Source: Pseudomonas grimontii (GTDB lineage Bacteria; Pseudomonadota; Gammaproteobacteria; Pseudomonadales; Pseudomonadaceae). Taken from it: a stretch of 64,000 nucleotides of DNA. Location: positions 62,001 to 126,000 of the forward strand of contig NZ_VFES01000012.1 of assembly GCF_007858185.1 (NCBI RefSeq), in the 5' to 3' direction. The position numbers and the translations under genes were made by a program. Under the pieces are notes generated by a model that worked only from the letters and a program-made list of their open reading frames with translations, made no database searches and was not told the DNA's origin. Shown in pieces: positions 30,673 through 39,885 of the stretch (its first letter is position 1; each line of letters opens with the position of its first letter).

Positions 30673-31281
30673 ATGCCTCACGCCGAGATAGCCATCGCCA
30701 AAGCGCCCGCCTTGACCGCTGTTCTGTTTGGCCTGAGTGGTTGCCTGGTGGACTTTGGTTCCCAGGCGCGCACCGATTCCTCCTCCCCGGACTCCCAAGC
30801 CACGCCCGGCGCCCTGAAAATCCTGCGCAGCCTCAAGGAACAAGGCATCCCCTGTGCCTGGCTGGATGAATTGCCGCCATCGGTGACCACACCACTGGCC
30901 GCCGTACTGCCCGGCTGGCTCAAGGCGGCATCCCCCTCCTCCATCCGCTGGCCCGCGCCCCATGCCTGCTGGCAAGCCTTGATGGAACTGAACATTGAGC
31001 GCCTGGAAGGTTGCGTACTGGTCAGCGGTGAACCGCGCTTGCTGCAATCGGGGCTGAATGCCGGGTTGTGGACCATTGGCCTGGCCTCCTGTGGTTCACT
31101 GTGCGGCCTGGCGCCTGAGCAGTGGCAGGCGCTGAGCGACAAGGAACGCGAGCACAAGCGCGGCAAAGCCACCGTTGAGCTATATGGGCTGGGGGTGCAC
31201 TCGGTGATCGATCACCTTGGTGAACTCGGCACCTGCCTGGCTGACATCAGCCTGCGACAGCTCAAAGGCGAGAAGCCCTGA
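30673..31281 (+). CDS. HAD-like phosphonatase-family protein lacking the nucleophile Asp
   Basis: A 202-residue protein resembling phosphonatase-like HAD proteins (PA2803 type, from memory): AVLFGLSGCLVDFG near residues 16-29, where a DxD-type start would be expected, then LVSGEPRLLQSGLNAGLWTIG, a HAD motif IV-like region. The nucleophile Asp is a Gly (Gly20) and the second acid is Ser22, so phosphatase activity is doubtful. AGGGA precedes the ATG. A Pho-box-like site upstream suggests phosphate control. Confidence 0.8.
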   Translation: MPHAEIAIAKAPALTAVLFGLSGCLVDFGSQARTDSSSPDSQATPGALKILRSLKEQGIPCAWLDELPPSVTTPLAAVLPGWLKAASPSSIRWPAPHACWQALMELNIERLEGCVLVSGEPRLLQSGLNAGLWTIGLASCGSLCGLAPEQWQALSDKEREHKRGKATVELYGLGVHSVIDHLGELGTCLADISLRQLKGEKP

Positions 31282-31392
31282 TCGAGATCATGCACAGTCG
31301 ACGCCCGTGGATTAATCTACAGGTCAGTCCGTAGACCTTTCACGGCGTGCCGCGGTCTATGCCAGTGCCTATCGATAAAAAGGAAGAACGTC

Positions 31393-31659
31393 ATGCCTGA
31401 TCGCAAAAAACTGGAAGAACAGGTCGAGATCCTGCGCGGGCAGTTGGAACAGGAACCGCCGCTGTCGGAAGAAAAACGTGAAGCGCTGGAGGCCTTGATT
31501 GCCAAGTTTGAATTACAACTTGAACTTGAACCGGCCACCCAGACACCCAGTATTTCCGACGATGTGAGTCAAGCTGCCATAGAGTTCGACGCCGAGCACC
31601 CGGTGATTTCCGGGACATTGCGCAATATTATGATCACCTTGGGCAATATGGGCATCTAA
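31393..31659 (+). CDS. DUF4404-like small protein
   Basis: An 88-residue acidic, helical protein: KKLEEQVEILRGQLEQEPPL then EKREALEALIAKFELQLELE, and a conserved-looking C-terminus FDAEHPVISGTLRNIMITLG. This pattern fits the DUF4404 family, whose role is unknown. It lies between the HAD-like gene and a REP pair. Confidence 0.75.
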   Translation: MPDRKKLEEQVEILRGQLEQEPPLSEEKREALEALIAKFELQLELEPATQTPSISDDVSQAAIEFDAEHPVISGTLRNIMITLGNMGI

Positions 31660-31683
31660 CCCGAACCCAAGCCAGGCGCAGAA

Positions 31684-31783
31684 CCAAAATGTGGGAGGGG
31701 GCTTGCTCCCGATGCAGTGGGTCAGGCACAACGACTGTGACTGACACTCCGCAATCGGGAGCAAGCCCCCTCCCACATTTGGT
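31684..31783. repeat. REP pair (REPIN) before queF
   Basis: Two inverted REP copies, arms 31687-31713 and 31754-31780, 27 bases each and perfectly complementary, with a 40-base centre. Core: GGAGGGGGCTTGCTCCCGAT. Confidence 0.9.
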
Positions 31784-31796
31784 TTTGTGTGAAGGC

Positions 31797-32627
31797 TTAT
31801 TGGCGAGCCAGGCGCACGTTCTGGAACGCCACATCCTCAGTACTGCGGTAAGGGTTGATATCCAACCCCCCCCGCCGCACATACCGCGCATACACCGTCA
31901 ACTTCTCCGGCTTCAGCAGGCGCTGCAGATCGAGGAAGATCCGCTCAACACACTGCTCATGAAAGTCCGAGTGCTGGCGAAAGCTCACCAGGTATTCCAG
32001 CAAACTCGCGTGATCCAACGCCGCACCGCGGTACTCCACCACCACGCTGCCCCAGTCGGGCTGGCTGGTCACCGGGCAGTTGGACTTGAGTAGGTGGCTG
32101 TGCACGCTCTCCTCGACAATGCGCGAGTCATCGCAACGCAGCAACTCCGGACGCGGATGCTCATAGTTGCTGACGCGAATGTCCAAGTCGTCAATGCACA
32201 CACCCGGCAGGGCCATCACGCCTTCGGCTTCAATCTCGGCCAGGCGGCGGATACGCACGCTGACCGGCTTGCCGGCGGCAGCGCTGAGGTCGGTACGCAG
32301 GGTCGCTTCCAGGCTTGGTGTATCGGCGAACGCGGTCTGGTTCAGCGAGTTGAGGTATAGCTTGAACGACTTGGACTCGATGATGTTCGGCGAGTCGGCC
32401 GGGATGCTGAATTCACCGATGGCCACCACCGGCTTGCCCGACGGCAGCAACCAGGACAACTCGAAGCAGTTCCAGAAGTCCACGCCCTTGTAGGGCAGGG
32501 TCTCGGCGCTCAGGCCCAGCTCGGCCCATTTGGCGGCGCGTGGAATCGGGAACAGCAACGAAGGGGTGTAGGTGGAGATGTATTCACTGGACTTGCCCAG
32601 CGGCGAATGTTCGGCTGCGGGATGCAT
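31797..32627 (-). CDS. queF: NADPH-dependent 7-cyano-7-deazaguanine reductase
   Basis: A 276-residue enzyme of the long (two-domain) QueF type; it reduces preQ0 to preQ1 in queuosine synthesis. Seen: the QueF motif ESKSFKLYLNS (84-94), the active-site Cys184 in SNCPVTSQPDWG, and the late YVRRGGLDINPYRS. The gene order queF-cupredoxin-copRS matches P. aeruginosa from memory. No preQ1 riboswitch fold is evident in the short leader (32628-32693). Confidence 0.95.
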   Translation of the reverse strand: MHPAAEHSPLGKSSEYISTYTPSLLFPIPRAAKWAELGLSAETLPYKGVDFWNCFELSWLLPSGKPVVAIGEFSIPADSPNIIESKSFKLYLNSLNQTAFADTPSLEATLRTDLSAAAGKPVSVRIRRLAEIEAEGVMALPGVCIDDLDIRVSNYEHPRPELLRCDDSRIVEESVHSHLLKSNCPVTSQPDWGSVVVEYRGAALDHASLLEYLVSFRQHSDFHEQCVERIFLDLQRLLKPEKLTVYARYVRRGGLDINPYRSTEDVAFQNVRLARQ

Positions 32628-32693
32628 GGCGGAAACCTGGCTAAATAAACCGCGCCAGTCTACCAGCCTTTGCCCCCGCCCTTAAGAAACGCC

Positions 32694-33215
32694 TTACTCA
32701 ACGGTCAGCTTACCGACCATGCCCGCCTGGTAATGCCCGGGGAGGTTGCAAGCAAACTCCAGGCCGGTGGCCTTGGTGAACGTCCAGGTCAGCTCAGCGG
32801 TCTTGCCGGGCTGCACCAGCACGCTGTTGGGGTCATCGTGTTTCATGCCGCCCATCTCACCGTGGCCCATGGCACTGTGATCCATCTTGCCCATTCCCGT
32901 GGACGTGAGCATGCCGCTGGCCTGCATCTGCAACATTTCCTTCTGGTGTTCGGCGTGCATCGCCGCGTCACCGAGGTTGAATTCATGCAGCAACTGGCCT
33001 TTATTGACCAGTACAAAGCGCACCGTCTCACCGGCTTTGACGTCCAGGGACTTGGGCGAAAAGGAAATGTCCTGCAGCGTCACTTCCACGGTACGCGTGG
33101 CCTTATCGGCCGGTGCCGGCTGACCGAACGCGTAGGTATGGGCCGCATCCGCCATTGCATTGAAACTCAACGCCAACAGGCAGCCCGCCAACAACAGGGG
33201 TGTACGCAATGCCAT
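32694..33215 (-). CDS. Periplasmic cupredoxin, copper-responsive
   Basis: A 173-residue secreted protein. Signal peptide 1-22 (ends NAMADA). The cupredoxin fold has His77 in LLHEFNLG, Cys156 in FACNLPGH, His161 and Met166, a type 1 copper set. A Met-rich loop (residues 86-124, with MQASGMLTSTGMGKM) may bind extra copper. Start ATG at 33215 has GGAG upstream. It is divergent from copR and shares the CopR/CusR-like palindrome between them, so it is probably induced by copper. Confidence 0.88.
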   Translation of the reverse strand: MALRTPLLLAGCLLALSFNAMADAAHTYAFGQPAPADKATRTVEVTLQDISFSPKSLDVKAGETVRFVLVNKGQLLHEFNLGDAAMHAEHQKEMLQMQASGMLTSTGMGKMDHSAMGHGEMGGMKHDDPNSVLVQPGKTAELTWTFTKATGLEFACNLPGHYQAGMVGKLTVE

Positions 33216-33292
33216 CTCGATTCTCCAAAAGTGTGCAACCTGCTTGGACAGCACTTTAAAATTGCGCCGCTGCCAGCCAGCTGACTGCTAGA

Positions 33293-33306
33293 TTACAACT
33301 TTGTCA
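33293..33306. promoter_or_regulatory. CopR/CusR-type palindrome
   Basis: TTACAACTTTGTCA fits the metal-response box TGACAAnnTTGTCA with one mismatch. It lies between the divergent cupredoxin and copR genes. Confidence 0.65.
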
Positions 33307-33371
33307 GGTTGCGCCCTTCCCCTGGCACCCACGGTATAAAGCCCCTCGTGAACTGTTGCCAAGAGCCGCCC

Positions 33372-34049
33372 ATGAAATTGCTGATCGTCGAAGACCAACC
33401 GAAAACCGGCCACTATCTGCGTCAAGGCCTGGCCGAGGCTGGCTTTACCACCGAACTGGTGGCCGACGGCACCAGCGGCCAGCACCTGGCGCTGACCGGC
33501 GATTATGACTTGCTGATCCTGGACGTGATGCTGCCTGGTCGCGACGGCTGGCAAATCCTGCAAGCAGTGCGCAGTGCCGGCATGGAGATCCCGGTGCTAT
33601 TCCTGACCGCCCGGGACGCTGTGGAAGACCGTGTGCATGGCCTGGAACTGGGCGCCGACGATTACCTGGTCAAGCCCTTCGCCTTCTCCGAACTGCTGGC
33701 GCGCGTGCGCACCCTGCTGCGCCGTGGCAGCAGCACGCCGCAGGAAACCGCCCTGCAATTGGCCGACCTGCGCCTGGACCTGATCCGCCGCCGCGTCGAA
33801 CGGGGCGGCCAGCGTATCGACCTCACCGCCAAGGAGTTCTCCCTGCTGGAACTGCTGCTGCGCCGCCAAGGCGAAGTACTGCCCAAGTCGCTGATCGCCT
33901 CCCAGGTGTGGGACATGAATTTCGACAGCGACACCAACATCATCGAAGTCGCGATCCGGCGCCTGCGCCTGAAAGTCGACGACCCCTTCCCCTCCAAGCT
34001 GATCCATACCGTGCGCGGCATGGGTTATGTGCTGGAGGAGCGGAGCCAT
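33372..34049 (+). CDS. copR: Copper-responsive response regulator CopR/CusR-like
   Basis: About 226 residues (frame ends at the TGA at 34050-34052). OmpR-type regulator: receiver with Asp51 in LILDVMLPGRDG and Lys in DYLVKPF, then a winged-helix domain with RRVERGGQRIDLTAKEFSLL and SDTNIIEVAIRRLR. It follows a CusR/CopR-like palindrome and overlaps copS, so autoregulation and co-translation are likely. Start ATG at 33372, MKLLIVEDQPKTGHY. Confidence 0.92.
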
Positions 34050-35389
34050 TGATCCAGCGTCTGTCCCTGGCCAGCCGCCTGGCCCTGCTGTTTGCAGCCT
34101 GCACCGCAGTGGTCTCGCTGCTCGCGGGCGTGCTGTTCAACCATGCCAGCGAGGCGCACTTCATTGAGCTGGACCAACAGCAACTCGACAGTAAGCTGGT
34201 GGCGCTGCGCAGTACCTTGCAGGGTGTCGAATCGCTGGACTCATTCGCCCAACGCGAAGCGCAGCTGCGAGCCGAACTCAATCGCCAACCTGACCTGACA
34301 TTACGCATCACCGCCGCAGGCCAGCGCTGGCTGGACGATGCGCCAAGCGTCACTCTGCCCGAGGCGCCGGGCCTGCACACCCTGCAAAACGCCGGCACCG
34401 ACTACCGCGTGTACAACGCGCCCTTAAGGCCCGGCCAGCCCACTTCACCGCAGCTGACCCTGATGCTCGACATCACCCACCACCAGCACTTCCTGCAACG
34501 CATGCAGCATTTGATCTGGCTCACCGTCGGCCTGTCGGCCCTGGCCACCGCGCTGCTGGGCGCCTGGGCTGCACGCAGTGGCTTGCGCCCGTTGCGACGC
34601 ATGGGCGAAGTGGCTGCCGGCGTATCGGCCCACTCCTTGACCCAGCGCCTGCCTCAACAGCAAATGCCGGCGGAATTGGCCGAACTGGCCCAGGCCTTCA
34701 ATGCCATGCTGGGTCGGCTGGACGACGCATTCCAGCGCCTTTCAGCGTTCTCCGCCGATATCGCCCATGAACTGCGCACGCCACTGTCGAACCTGCTGAC
34801 CCAGACCCAGGTCATCCTCACCCAGCCGCGCCCGCTGGAGGACTACCGCGAGGCGCTGCACAGCAATCTGGAAGAGTTGCAATGGATGGCGCAACTGGTC
34901 AACGACATGCTGTACCTGGCCAAGGCGGACCATGGTTTGTTGGTGCCCAAACGTGAGGCCCTGAACCTGGCGATTGAAGTGGATGCCCTGTTGGAATTTT
35001 TCGCTTTGCTGGCGGAGGAGGCCCAAGTCAGCCTGGTGCGCGAAGGCACTGCCCATACCCTGGGTGATCGCGGCATGTTGCGTCGGGCGCTTTCGAACTT
35101 GCTCGATAACGCACTGCGGTTTACGCCCGCGGGCGGTGAAGTGCGTGTGAGTCTGGTGGAGGGTGTATCGGTGAAGGTTGAGAACAGCGGCGAAGGCATT
35201 CCACCAGAGCTGCTACCGAGATTGTTCGACCGATTCTATCGGGCCGATCCGGCGCGCCATGAAGGCAGCAGCGAGCATGCCGGGCTGGGACTGGCGATTA
35301 CCCAGTCGATTGTAAGAGCGCATGGGGGGAAGATTTTTTGTGAATCAGAGGCGGGATGTACAAGATTTATAATTGAGCTGCACGGGTAA
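34049..35389 (+). CDS. copS: Copper sensor histidine kinase CopS/CusS-like
   Basis: 446 residues from a TTG codon that overlaps the copR stop; GGAG precedes it. Two membrane segments (about 8-30 and 153-173) bracket a periplasmic sensor domain, followed by HAMP, a HisKA domain with His240 in ADIAHELRTPLS, and an ATPase domain with GLGLAITQSIV. Partner of CopR. The longer frame starting at 33908 is a shadow of copR. The gene ends at the edge of the conserved block. Confidence 0.9.
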   Translation: MIQRLSLASRLALLFAACTAVVSLLAGVLFNHASEAHFIELDQQQLDSKLVALRSTLQGVESLDSFAQREAQLRAELNRQPDLTLRITAAGQRWLDDAPSVTLPEAPGLHTLQNAGTDYRVYNAPLRPGQPTSPQLTLMLDITHHQHFLQRMQHLIWLTVGLSALATALLGAWAARSGLRPLRRMGEVAAGVSAHSLTQRLPQQQMPAELAELAQAFNAMLGRLDDAFQRLSAFSADIAHELRTPLSNLLTQTQVILTQPRPLEDYREALHSNLEELQWMAQLVNDMLYLAKADHGLLVPKREALNLAIEVDALLEFFALLAEEAQVSLVREGTAHTLGDRGMLRRALSNLLDNALRFTPAGGEVRVSLVEGVSVKVENSGEGIPPELLPRLFDRFYRADPARHEGSSEHAGLGLAITQSIVRAHGGKIFCESEAGCTRFIIELHG

Positions 35390-35469
35390 GGCCAATCGCC
35401 AACAGCTTCTAAGGGATCTGAATCCGCTCCTAAGATAAAGAGCCACTTACAAGAATCGGCGAAATCTAA

Positions 35470-36075
35470 TCAACCGAAAGAATGCACAGAATAATAACTT
35501 AGCATCCCCAATAAGTCGTATCTCTTTAACTTCAAGTATTCCGACAGCCATGGCCTAAATACAGATTCTTTTGGAAATACGAACTCGCCCGCATTTGGAT
35601 CCATGAAGACAACCTGCGTTTGACTACGCAGAAAGCCCATCCCATGAGCACGTTCGAGGCTCGCGATGGTGAAACATACATATCGGCCAGGCACCCGTAA
35701 CAGTGAGTTGGCTATATCAGCCGCTCTCACTTTTTGAACAAAATCAATATTTGTTTCGAAAGTGAGCAACACCAAGCCTGCCGAGGACATTCCCGCCTGG
35801 AACCTGGATTTCACATCTGCATCATTGCCTTTTAGACGCACCATCTGTTGACGCGCCATGAGAAAACGTACGCGATTCTTCCCCGAGTCACTATTGAGCG
35901 ACTCCCAGAAATCAATACTATTACGCTTACATCGCAACCAGTCGATCGTCATGCCAAAACACCAACCTCCTCTCGTCAAATCATAGCTGCGCATTGCATG
36001 GTCATCGCATTGTCTATAATATTTAACGATTTCCACATCATACTTTTGACATAAGTTTAGTAACCGCTCTTTCAT
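35470..36075 (-). CDS. YopT-like (C58) cysteine protease
   Basis: A 201-residue protein with a catalytic triad fitting family C58 (YopT, AvrPphB, HopN1): Cys39 in GGWCFGMTIDWL, His144 in ASLERAHGMGF, and Asp159 in VVFMDPNAGEFVFP. A GGGGAG site seven bases before the ATG at 36075 supports this start over the longer frame to 36162. No secretion chaperone or type III gene is adjacent. DNA is AT-richer than its neighbours, suggesting transfer. It might be an injected effector or a toxin; function is inferred from motifs only. Confidence 0.75.
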   Translation of the reverse strand: MKERLLNLCQKYDVEIVKYYRQCDDHAMRSYDLTRGGWCFGMTIDWLRCKRNSIDFWESLNSDSGKNRVRFLMARQQMVRLKGNDADVKSRFQAGMSSAGLVLLTFETNIDFVQKVRAADIANSLLRVPGRYVCFTIASLERAHGMGFLRSQTQVVFMDPNAGEFVFPKESVFRPWLSEYLKLKRYDLLGMLSYYSVHSFG

Positions 36076-36546
36076 ATTCACACTCCCCGTAACCACTCGT
36101 AACTTTCCAGCTTGGCGCGCCATACTTACAGGCTCATTTAAGCGCTCTAAACCGACAGTCATTATTTTTACGAAGAATGTTCCTGAAAACCAGTCATCAA
36201 TTATGGTTAATTAACTAATAAGGAAAAGCCTACCCCCCCCCCGCCGAGAACACCCGGAGTGACTGGGCTGCTGGGACTGGTGATGTGACCGCGCACGACG
36301 CTGATCATTTACAGCTGTGCCGGCCGAAGAAAATCTTTGTATGTGCAGGCCGGCCACCCTTGGCCAATTGGGCGCATGCAATACCAGACGAGGCAACCGT
36401 AAAGTTGCCTGCAGAGGGAAGGTGTTGATACGGCCAAGCTGTCTTAGTGCAAAAACCTGCTAAGGACTTGGCCGTAAACAAAGTATCTACAGGTACAGTG
36501 CACTCCCCTGTAAAAACTGATTGACCAACGACGACAGTGTCAAATG
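36076..36546. other. Gap with a C10 tract, no gene seen
   Basis: AT-rich near the protease gene, then mixed. A run of ten C (about 36233-36242) is notable. No frame longer than about 60 codons looks like a real gene. The stretch includes the probable protease promoter and the downstream side of lolE. Confidence 0.6.
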
Positions 36547-37791
36547 TTACGAATATCTCAAGGCATGCGCCGGCTCAATCTTCGCCGCCCGATACGCCGG
36601 GTAAATCGTCGCCAGGAAGCTCAACACAAACCCGGCCGTACAAATCAGCACCACATCGCCACTTTGCAGCTCCGAAGGCAGGTTGCTGACGAAGTACACG
36701 TCCGAACTGAAAATATGCTGCCCGCTCACCCGCTCCAGCCAGCCTACCAGCTCACTCACGTTGAGCGCCGCAAGCACGCCCAGCACGCCGCCGATCAACG
36801 TGCCGACGATGCCGATCACCGTGCCCTGCACCATGAAAATCGCCATGATCTGCCGTGGCGTGGCGCCAATGGTGCGCAGGATTGCGATGTCCGCGCCCTT
36901 GTCGTTCACCACCATGATCAGCGTGGCGATGATGTTGAACGCCGCGACGGCGACGATCATCAGCAACAACAGGCCGATCATGGTCTTTTCCATCTTCATC
37001 GCGCTGAACAAGCTGCCCTGGGTGTGGGTCCAGTCATCGGGCTTGTAGCCGCTGCCGAGGCTGGCGGCGATGTCCGCCGAGACCTGGGGCGCTGCGTACA
37101 GGTCTTTCAACGCCAGGCGCACGCTCTGCACCTGGTTCGGCTGCCAATGCTGTATCTCGGCAGCGTCAGCCATGTGGATCAAGGCCATGGAACCATCCAG
37201 CTCGGCGCCGATCTTGAAGATACCCACCACGTTCAGACGCTGCATGCGCGGGGTGATACCACCGGGCGCGCTGCTGATTTCCGGGACGATCAGGGTCAGT
37301 TTGTCACCCACATTCAGGCGAAAACGCCGAGCGGTGATTTCGCCGACCACCACGCCGAACTCGCCGGGCTTCAGGTCCTCCAGTTTGCCCTGCACGATAT
37401 GTTGGGCCACGATCGACACCTTGCCTTCCTGGGCCGGATCGACGCCGCTGATCTCAATCGGCTGCATCGCGCCCTTGTAGGAGAACATGCCATCCATCTG
37501 AGTGAACGGTACGGCGGCGGTCACTTGCGGGTTCTTCATCGCCGCAGCGGCCACCGGCTGCCAATCATCGATCGGGTTGGCCCCGACGATGGTGGCGTGG
37601 GGCACCATGCCAAGGATGCGCGAGCTCATTTCGCGCTGGAAGCCGTTCATCACCGACAGCACCACGATCATCGCCAGCACGCCCAGGGCGAGGCCGATCA
37701 TCGACGTCATCGAGATAAACGAAACAAAACGGTTGCGGCGCTTGGCGCGGGTATAGCGCGTGCCGATGAAAATCGATAACGGTCTGAACAT
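36547..37791 (-). CDS. lolE: Lipoprotein-releasing permease LolE
   Basis: A 414-residue permease of the LolC/E family: N-terminal TM segment (after FIGTRYTRAKRRNRFVSFIS, in IGLALGVLAMIVVLSVMNGF), a periplasmic domain, and three C-terminal TM segments near 270-400. It works with LolC and LolD to release lipoproteins from the inner membrane. It is third in the leftward lolC-lolD-lolE operon and is a close paralogue of the LolC copy, 40% or more alike by eye, from duplication. Confidence 0.93.
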   Translation of the reverse strand: MFRPLSIFIGTRYTRAKRRNRFVSFISMTSMIGLALGVLAMIVVLSVMNGFQREMSSRILGMVPHATIVGANPIDDWQPVAAAAMKNPQVTAAVPFTQMDGMFSYKGAMQPIEISGVDPAQEGKVSIVAQHIVQGKLEDLKPGEFGVVVGEITARRFRLNVGDKLTLIVPEISSAPGGITPRMQRLNVVGIFKIGAELDGSMALIHMADAAEIQHWQPNQVQSVRLALKDLYAAPQVSADIAASLGSGYKPDDWTHTQGSLFSAMKMEKTMIGLLLLMIVAVAAFNIIATLIMVVNDKGADIAILRTIGATPRQIMAIFMVQGTVIGIVGTLIGGVLGVLAALNVSELVGWLERVSGQHIFSSDVYFVSNLPSELQSGDVVLICTAGFVLSFLATIYPAYRAAKIEPAHALRYS

Positions 37792-37849
37792 TCGCGGGCA
37801 CCGTTGGAAAAATAGAAAACCCGGCGTCAGGCACCGGGCTTGAAACAGG

Positions 37850-38533
37850 TCAGATGGCGACCAGATGGCCTTCCTGCAGGTGCAGCACGCGGTCCATCTG
37901 GCGGGCCATGCTCATGTCATGGGTCACCACCAGGAACGCGGTGCGCATCTGGGTGCTCAGTTCCAACATCAAGTCCTTGATGCCCTGGGCGGTGTGGGAG
38001 TCGAGGTTGCCGGTAGGCTCGTCGAGCATCACCAGGCCCGGGTTGTTCACCAGGGCACGGGCAATCGCCACGCGCTGGCGCTCGCCACCGGACAGTTCGG
38101 CCGGTTTGTGCTCCAGGCGATGACCGAGGCCGACGCGCTCGAGCAACGCCTTGGCACGCTGGCGCGCTTCCGGGATCGCGGTCTTGCCGATCAACAGCGG
38201 CATGCACACGTTTTCCAGGGCGGTGAATTCCGGCAACAGGTGGTGGAACTGGTACACAAAGCCCAACGAGCGGTTGCGCAACTGGCCACGAGCCTTTTCA
38301 TTCAAGGCCGACAGTTCTTCACCGGCCAGCCATACGCTGCCCTGGGACGGCGTATCGAGGCCGCCCAACAGGTTGAGCAAGGTACTTTTGCCGGAACCGG
38401 AACTGCCGACGATCGCCACGCGCTCGCCGGGGTGCAGTTCCAGTTGCAGGTTGGACAGCACCACAACCGACTCCGGGCCTTCCTCGTAGGATTTGCCCAG
38501 GTTGCGGCAGCTCAGGATTGCTTTTTCACTCAT
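37850..38533 (-). CDS. lolD: Lipoprotein-releasing ATPase LolD
   Basis: A 227-residue ABC ATPase. Walker A GSSGSGKST, signature LSGGERQRVAIA, Walker B LVMLDEPTGNLD, and the switch His in FLVVTHD. Start MSEKAILSCRNLGKS at 38533 is preferred because it matches known LolD starts; an in-frame ATG at 38548 overlaps lolC. It energises the LolCE permease and lies between the two permease genes. Confidence 0.95.
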   Translation of the reverse strand: MSEKAILSCRNLGKSYEEGPESVVVLSNLQLELHPGERVAIVGSSGSGKSTLLNLLGGLDTPSQGSVWLAGEELSALNEKARGQLRNRSLGFVYQFHHLLPEFTALENVCMPLLIGKTAIPEARQRAKALLERVGLGHRLEHKPAELSGGERQRVAIARALVNNPGLVMLDEPTGNLDSHTAQGIKDLMLELSTQMRTAFLVVTHDMSMARQMDRVLHLQEGHLVAI

Positions 38534-38540
38534 GCCCGAT

Positions 38541-39791
38541 TCACTCATAACGTAGGGCCTGTGCTGGCTGGGTACGTGCCGCGCGCCAGGCTGGATACAG
38601 GGTGGCAAGGAAACTCAGGACCAACGCGGCGCCGCCGACCATCAGCACATCCTGGGTCTGAACCTGGGATGGCAAGTAATCGATGAAGTAGACGTCGGCG
38701 TTGAGGAACTTGTGGCCGATCACCTTTTCAAGCAAGGCGATGGCGGCGCTGACGTTCAGCGCGGCCAAAATGCCCACCGCCGTGCCGATCAAGGTGCCGA
38801 CCACGCCAATCACGGTGCCCTGCACCATGAAGATCGCCATGATCTGCCCAGGCGTGGCGCCCAGTGTACGCAGGATGGCGATGTCGCCTTTCTTGTCATT
38901 CACCACCATCACCAGCGTGGAGATGATGTTGAAGGCGGCGACGGCGACGATCAGCAGCAACAGCAGGCCGATCATGGCTTTTTCCATGCGGATGGCCTGG
39001 TACAGGTTGCCGTGGGTGCGGGTCCAGTCGCGGGCGTAGTACTGGCTTTCACCCAGGTGCTGGGCGATGTCCCAGGCGCCGCGCGGGGCGTCGAACAGGT
39101 CGTTGAACTTGAGGCGCAGGCCCTGCACCTGGTCCGGCTGCCAGCGATGCAGGCGGGCCAGGTCGGTGAGGTTGGTCAGGCCGAGGTAACCGTCGATCTC
39201 GCCGGCGCCGACGTGGAAGGTACCGACCACGGTAAAGCGCTTCATGCGCGGGAACATCCCGGCCGGCGTCACGGTGACTTCCGGCGCGACGAAGGTCAGC
39301 TTGTCGCCGATGCCCACGCCGAGCTTGGCCGCCGCCTTGTCACCGATGACGATGCCAAAACTGCCGGGCGCCAGATCGTCGAGTTTGCCCTGCAACATGA
39401 ACTTGTCGATGATCGAGACGTTGCGTTCCTGGGCCGGGTCGATGGCATTGAGCAGGATTTTCTGCACCTTGCCGTCGTTGGTCAGCAGCCCCTGCATCTG
39501 GGTAAACGGCGCGACGGCCACTACCTTGGGGTTCTGCTTGACCTTGGCGGCCAGGCTTTGCCAGTCGCTGATGGGCGCATCGCCTTCAATGGTCGCGTGG
39601 GGCACCATGCCCAGCACGCGGGTGCGCATCTCATGATCGAAGCCGTTCATCACCGACAGCACCACGATCATCACGACCACGCCAAGGGCGAGACCGATCA
39701 TCGAGGTCAAGGAAATGAACGACACAAAATGATTGCGACGCTTTGCACGGGTATAACGCGTGCCAATAAATACGAAGAGAGGTCTGAACAT
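38541..39791 (-). CDS. lolC: Lipoprotein-releasing permease LolC
   Basis: A 416-residue permease of the LolC/E family, with an N-terminal membrane segment after KRRNHFVSFISLTSM, a large periplasmic domain and three C-terminal TM segments. First gene of the leftward operon. The LolC/LolE assignment rests on gene order (C-D-E) rather than sequence. It is divergent from the PilZ gene at 39886. Confidence 0.93.
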   Translation of the reverse strand: MFRPLFVFIGTRYTRAKRRNHFVSFISLTSMIGLALGVVVMIVVLSVMNGFDHEMRTRVLGMVPHATIEGDAPISDWQSLAAKVKQNPKVVAVAPFTQMQGLLTNDGKVQKILLNAIDPAQERNVSIIDKFMLQGKLDDLAPGSFGIVIGDKAAAKLGVGIGDKLTFVAPEVTVTPAGMFPRMKRFTVVGTFHVGAGEIDGYLGLTNLTDLARLHRWQPDQVQGLRLKFNDLFDAPRGAWDIAQHLGESQYYARDWTRTHGNLYQAIRMEKAMIGLLLLLIVAVAAFNIISTLVMVVNDKKGDIAILRTLGATPGQIMAIFMVQGTVIGVVGTLIGTAVGILAALNVSAAIALLEKVIGHKFLNADVYFIDYLPSQVQTQDVLMVGGAALVLSFLATLYPAWRAARTQPAQALRYE

Positions 39792-39885
39792 GTCGGGGCT
39801 TGTTCGGAGGAAAAGAAGACGTCCCGGTGGCGGGGTCTGGTAAGCAGCTTTACACTCAAACCATTACCGCTAGCTGGGGTTCGCC

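Noticed and set aside
32628..32693. Possible preQ1 riboswitch before queF
   Set aside because: No preQ1-type stem with an A-rich tail could be seen in this 66-base leader.
33908..34048. Longer copS start inside copR
   Set aside because: The extra 47 residues are a shadow of copR; the TTG at 34049 has a ribosome site and the usual overlap.
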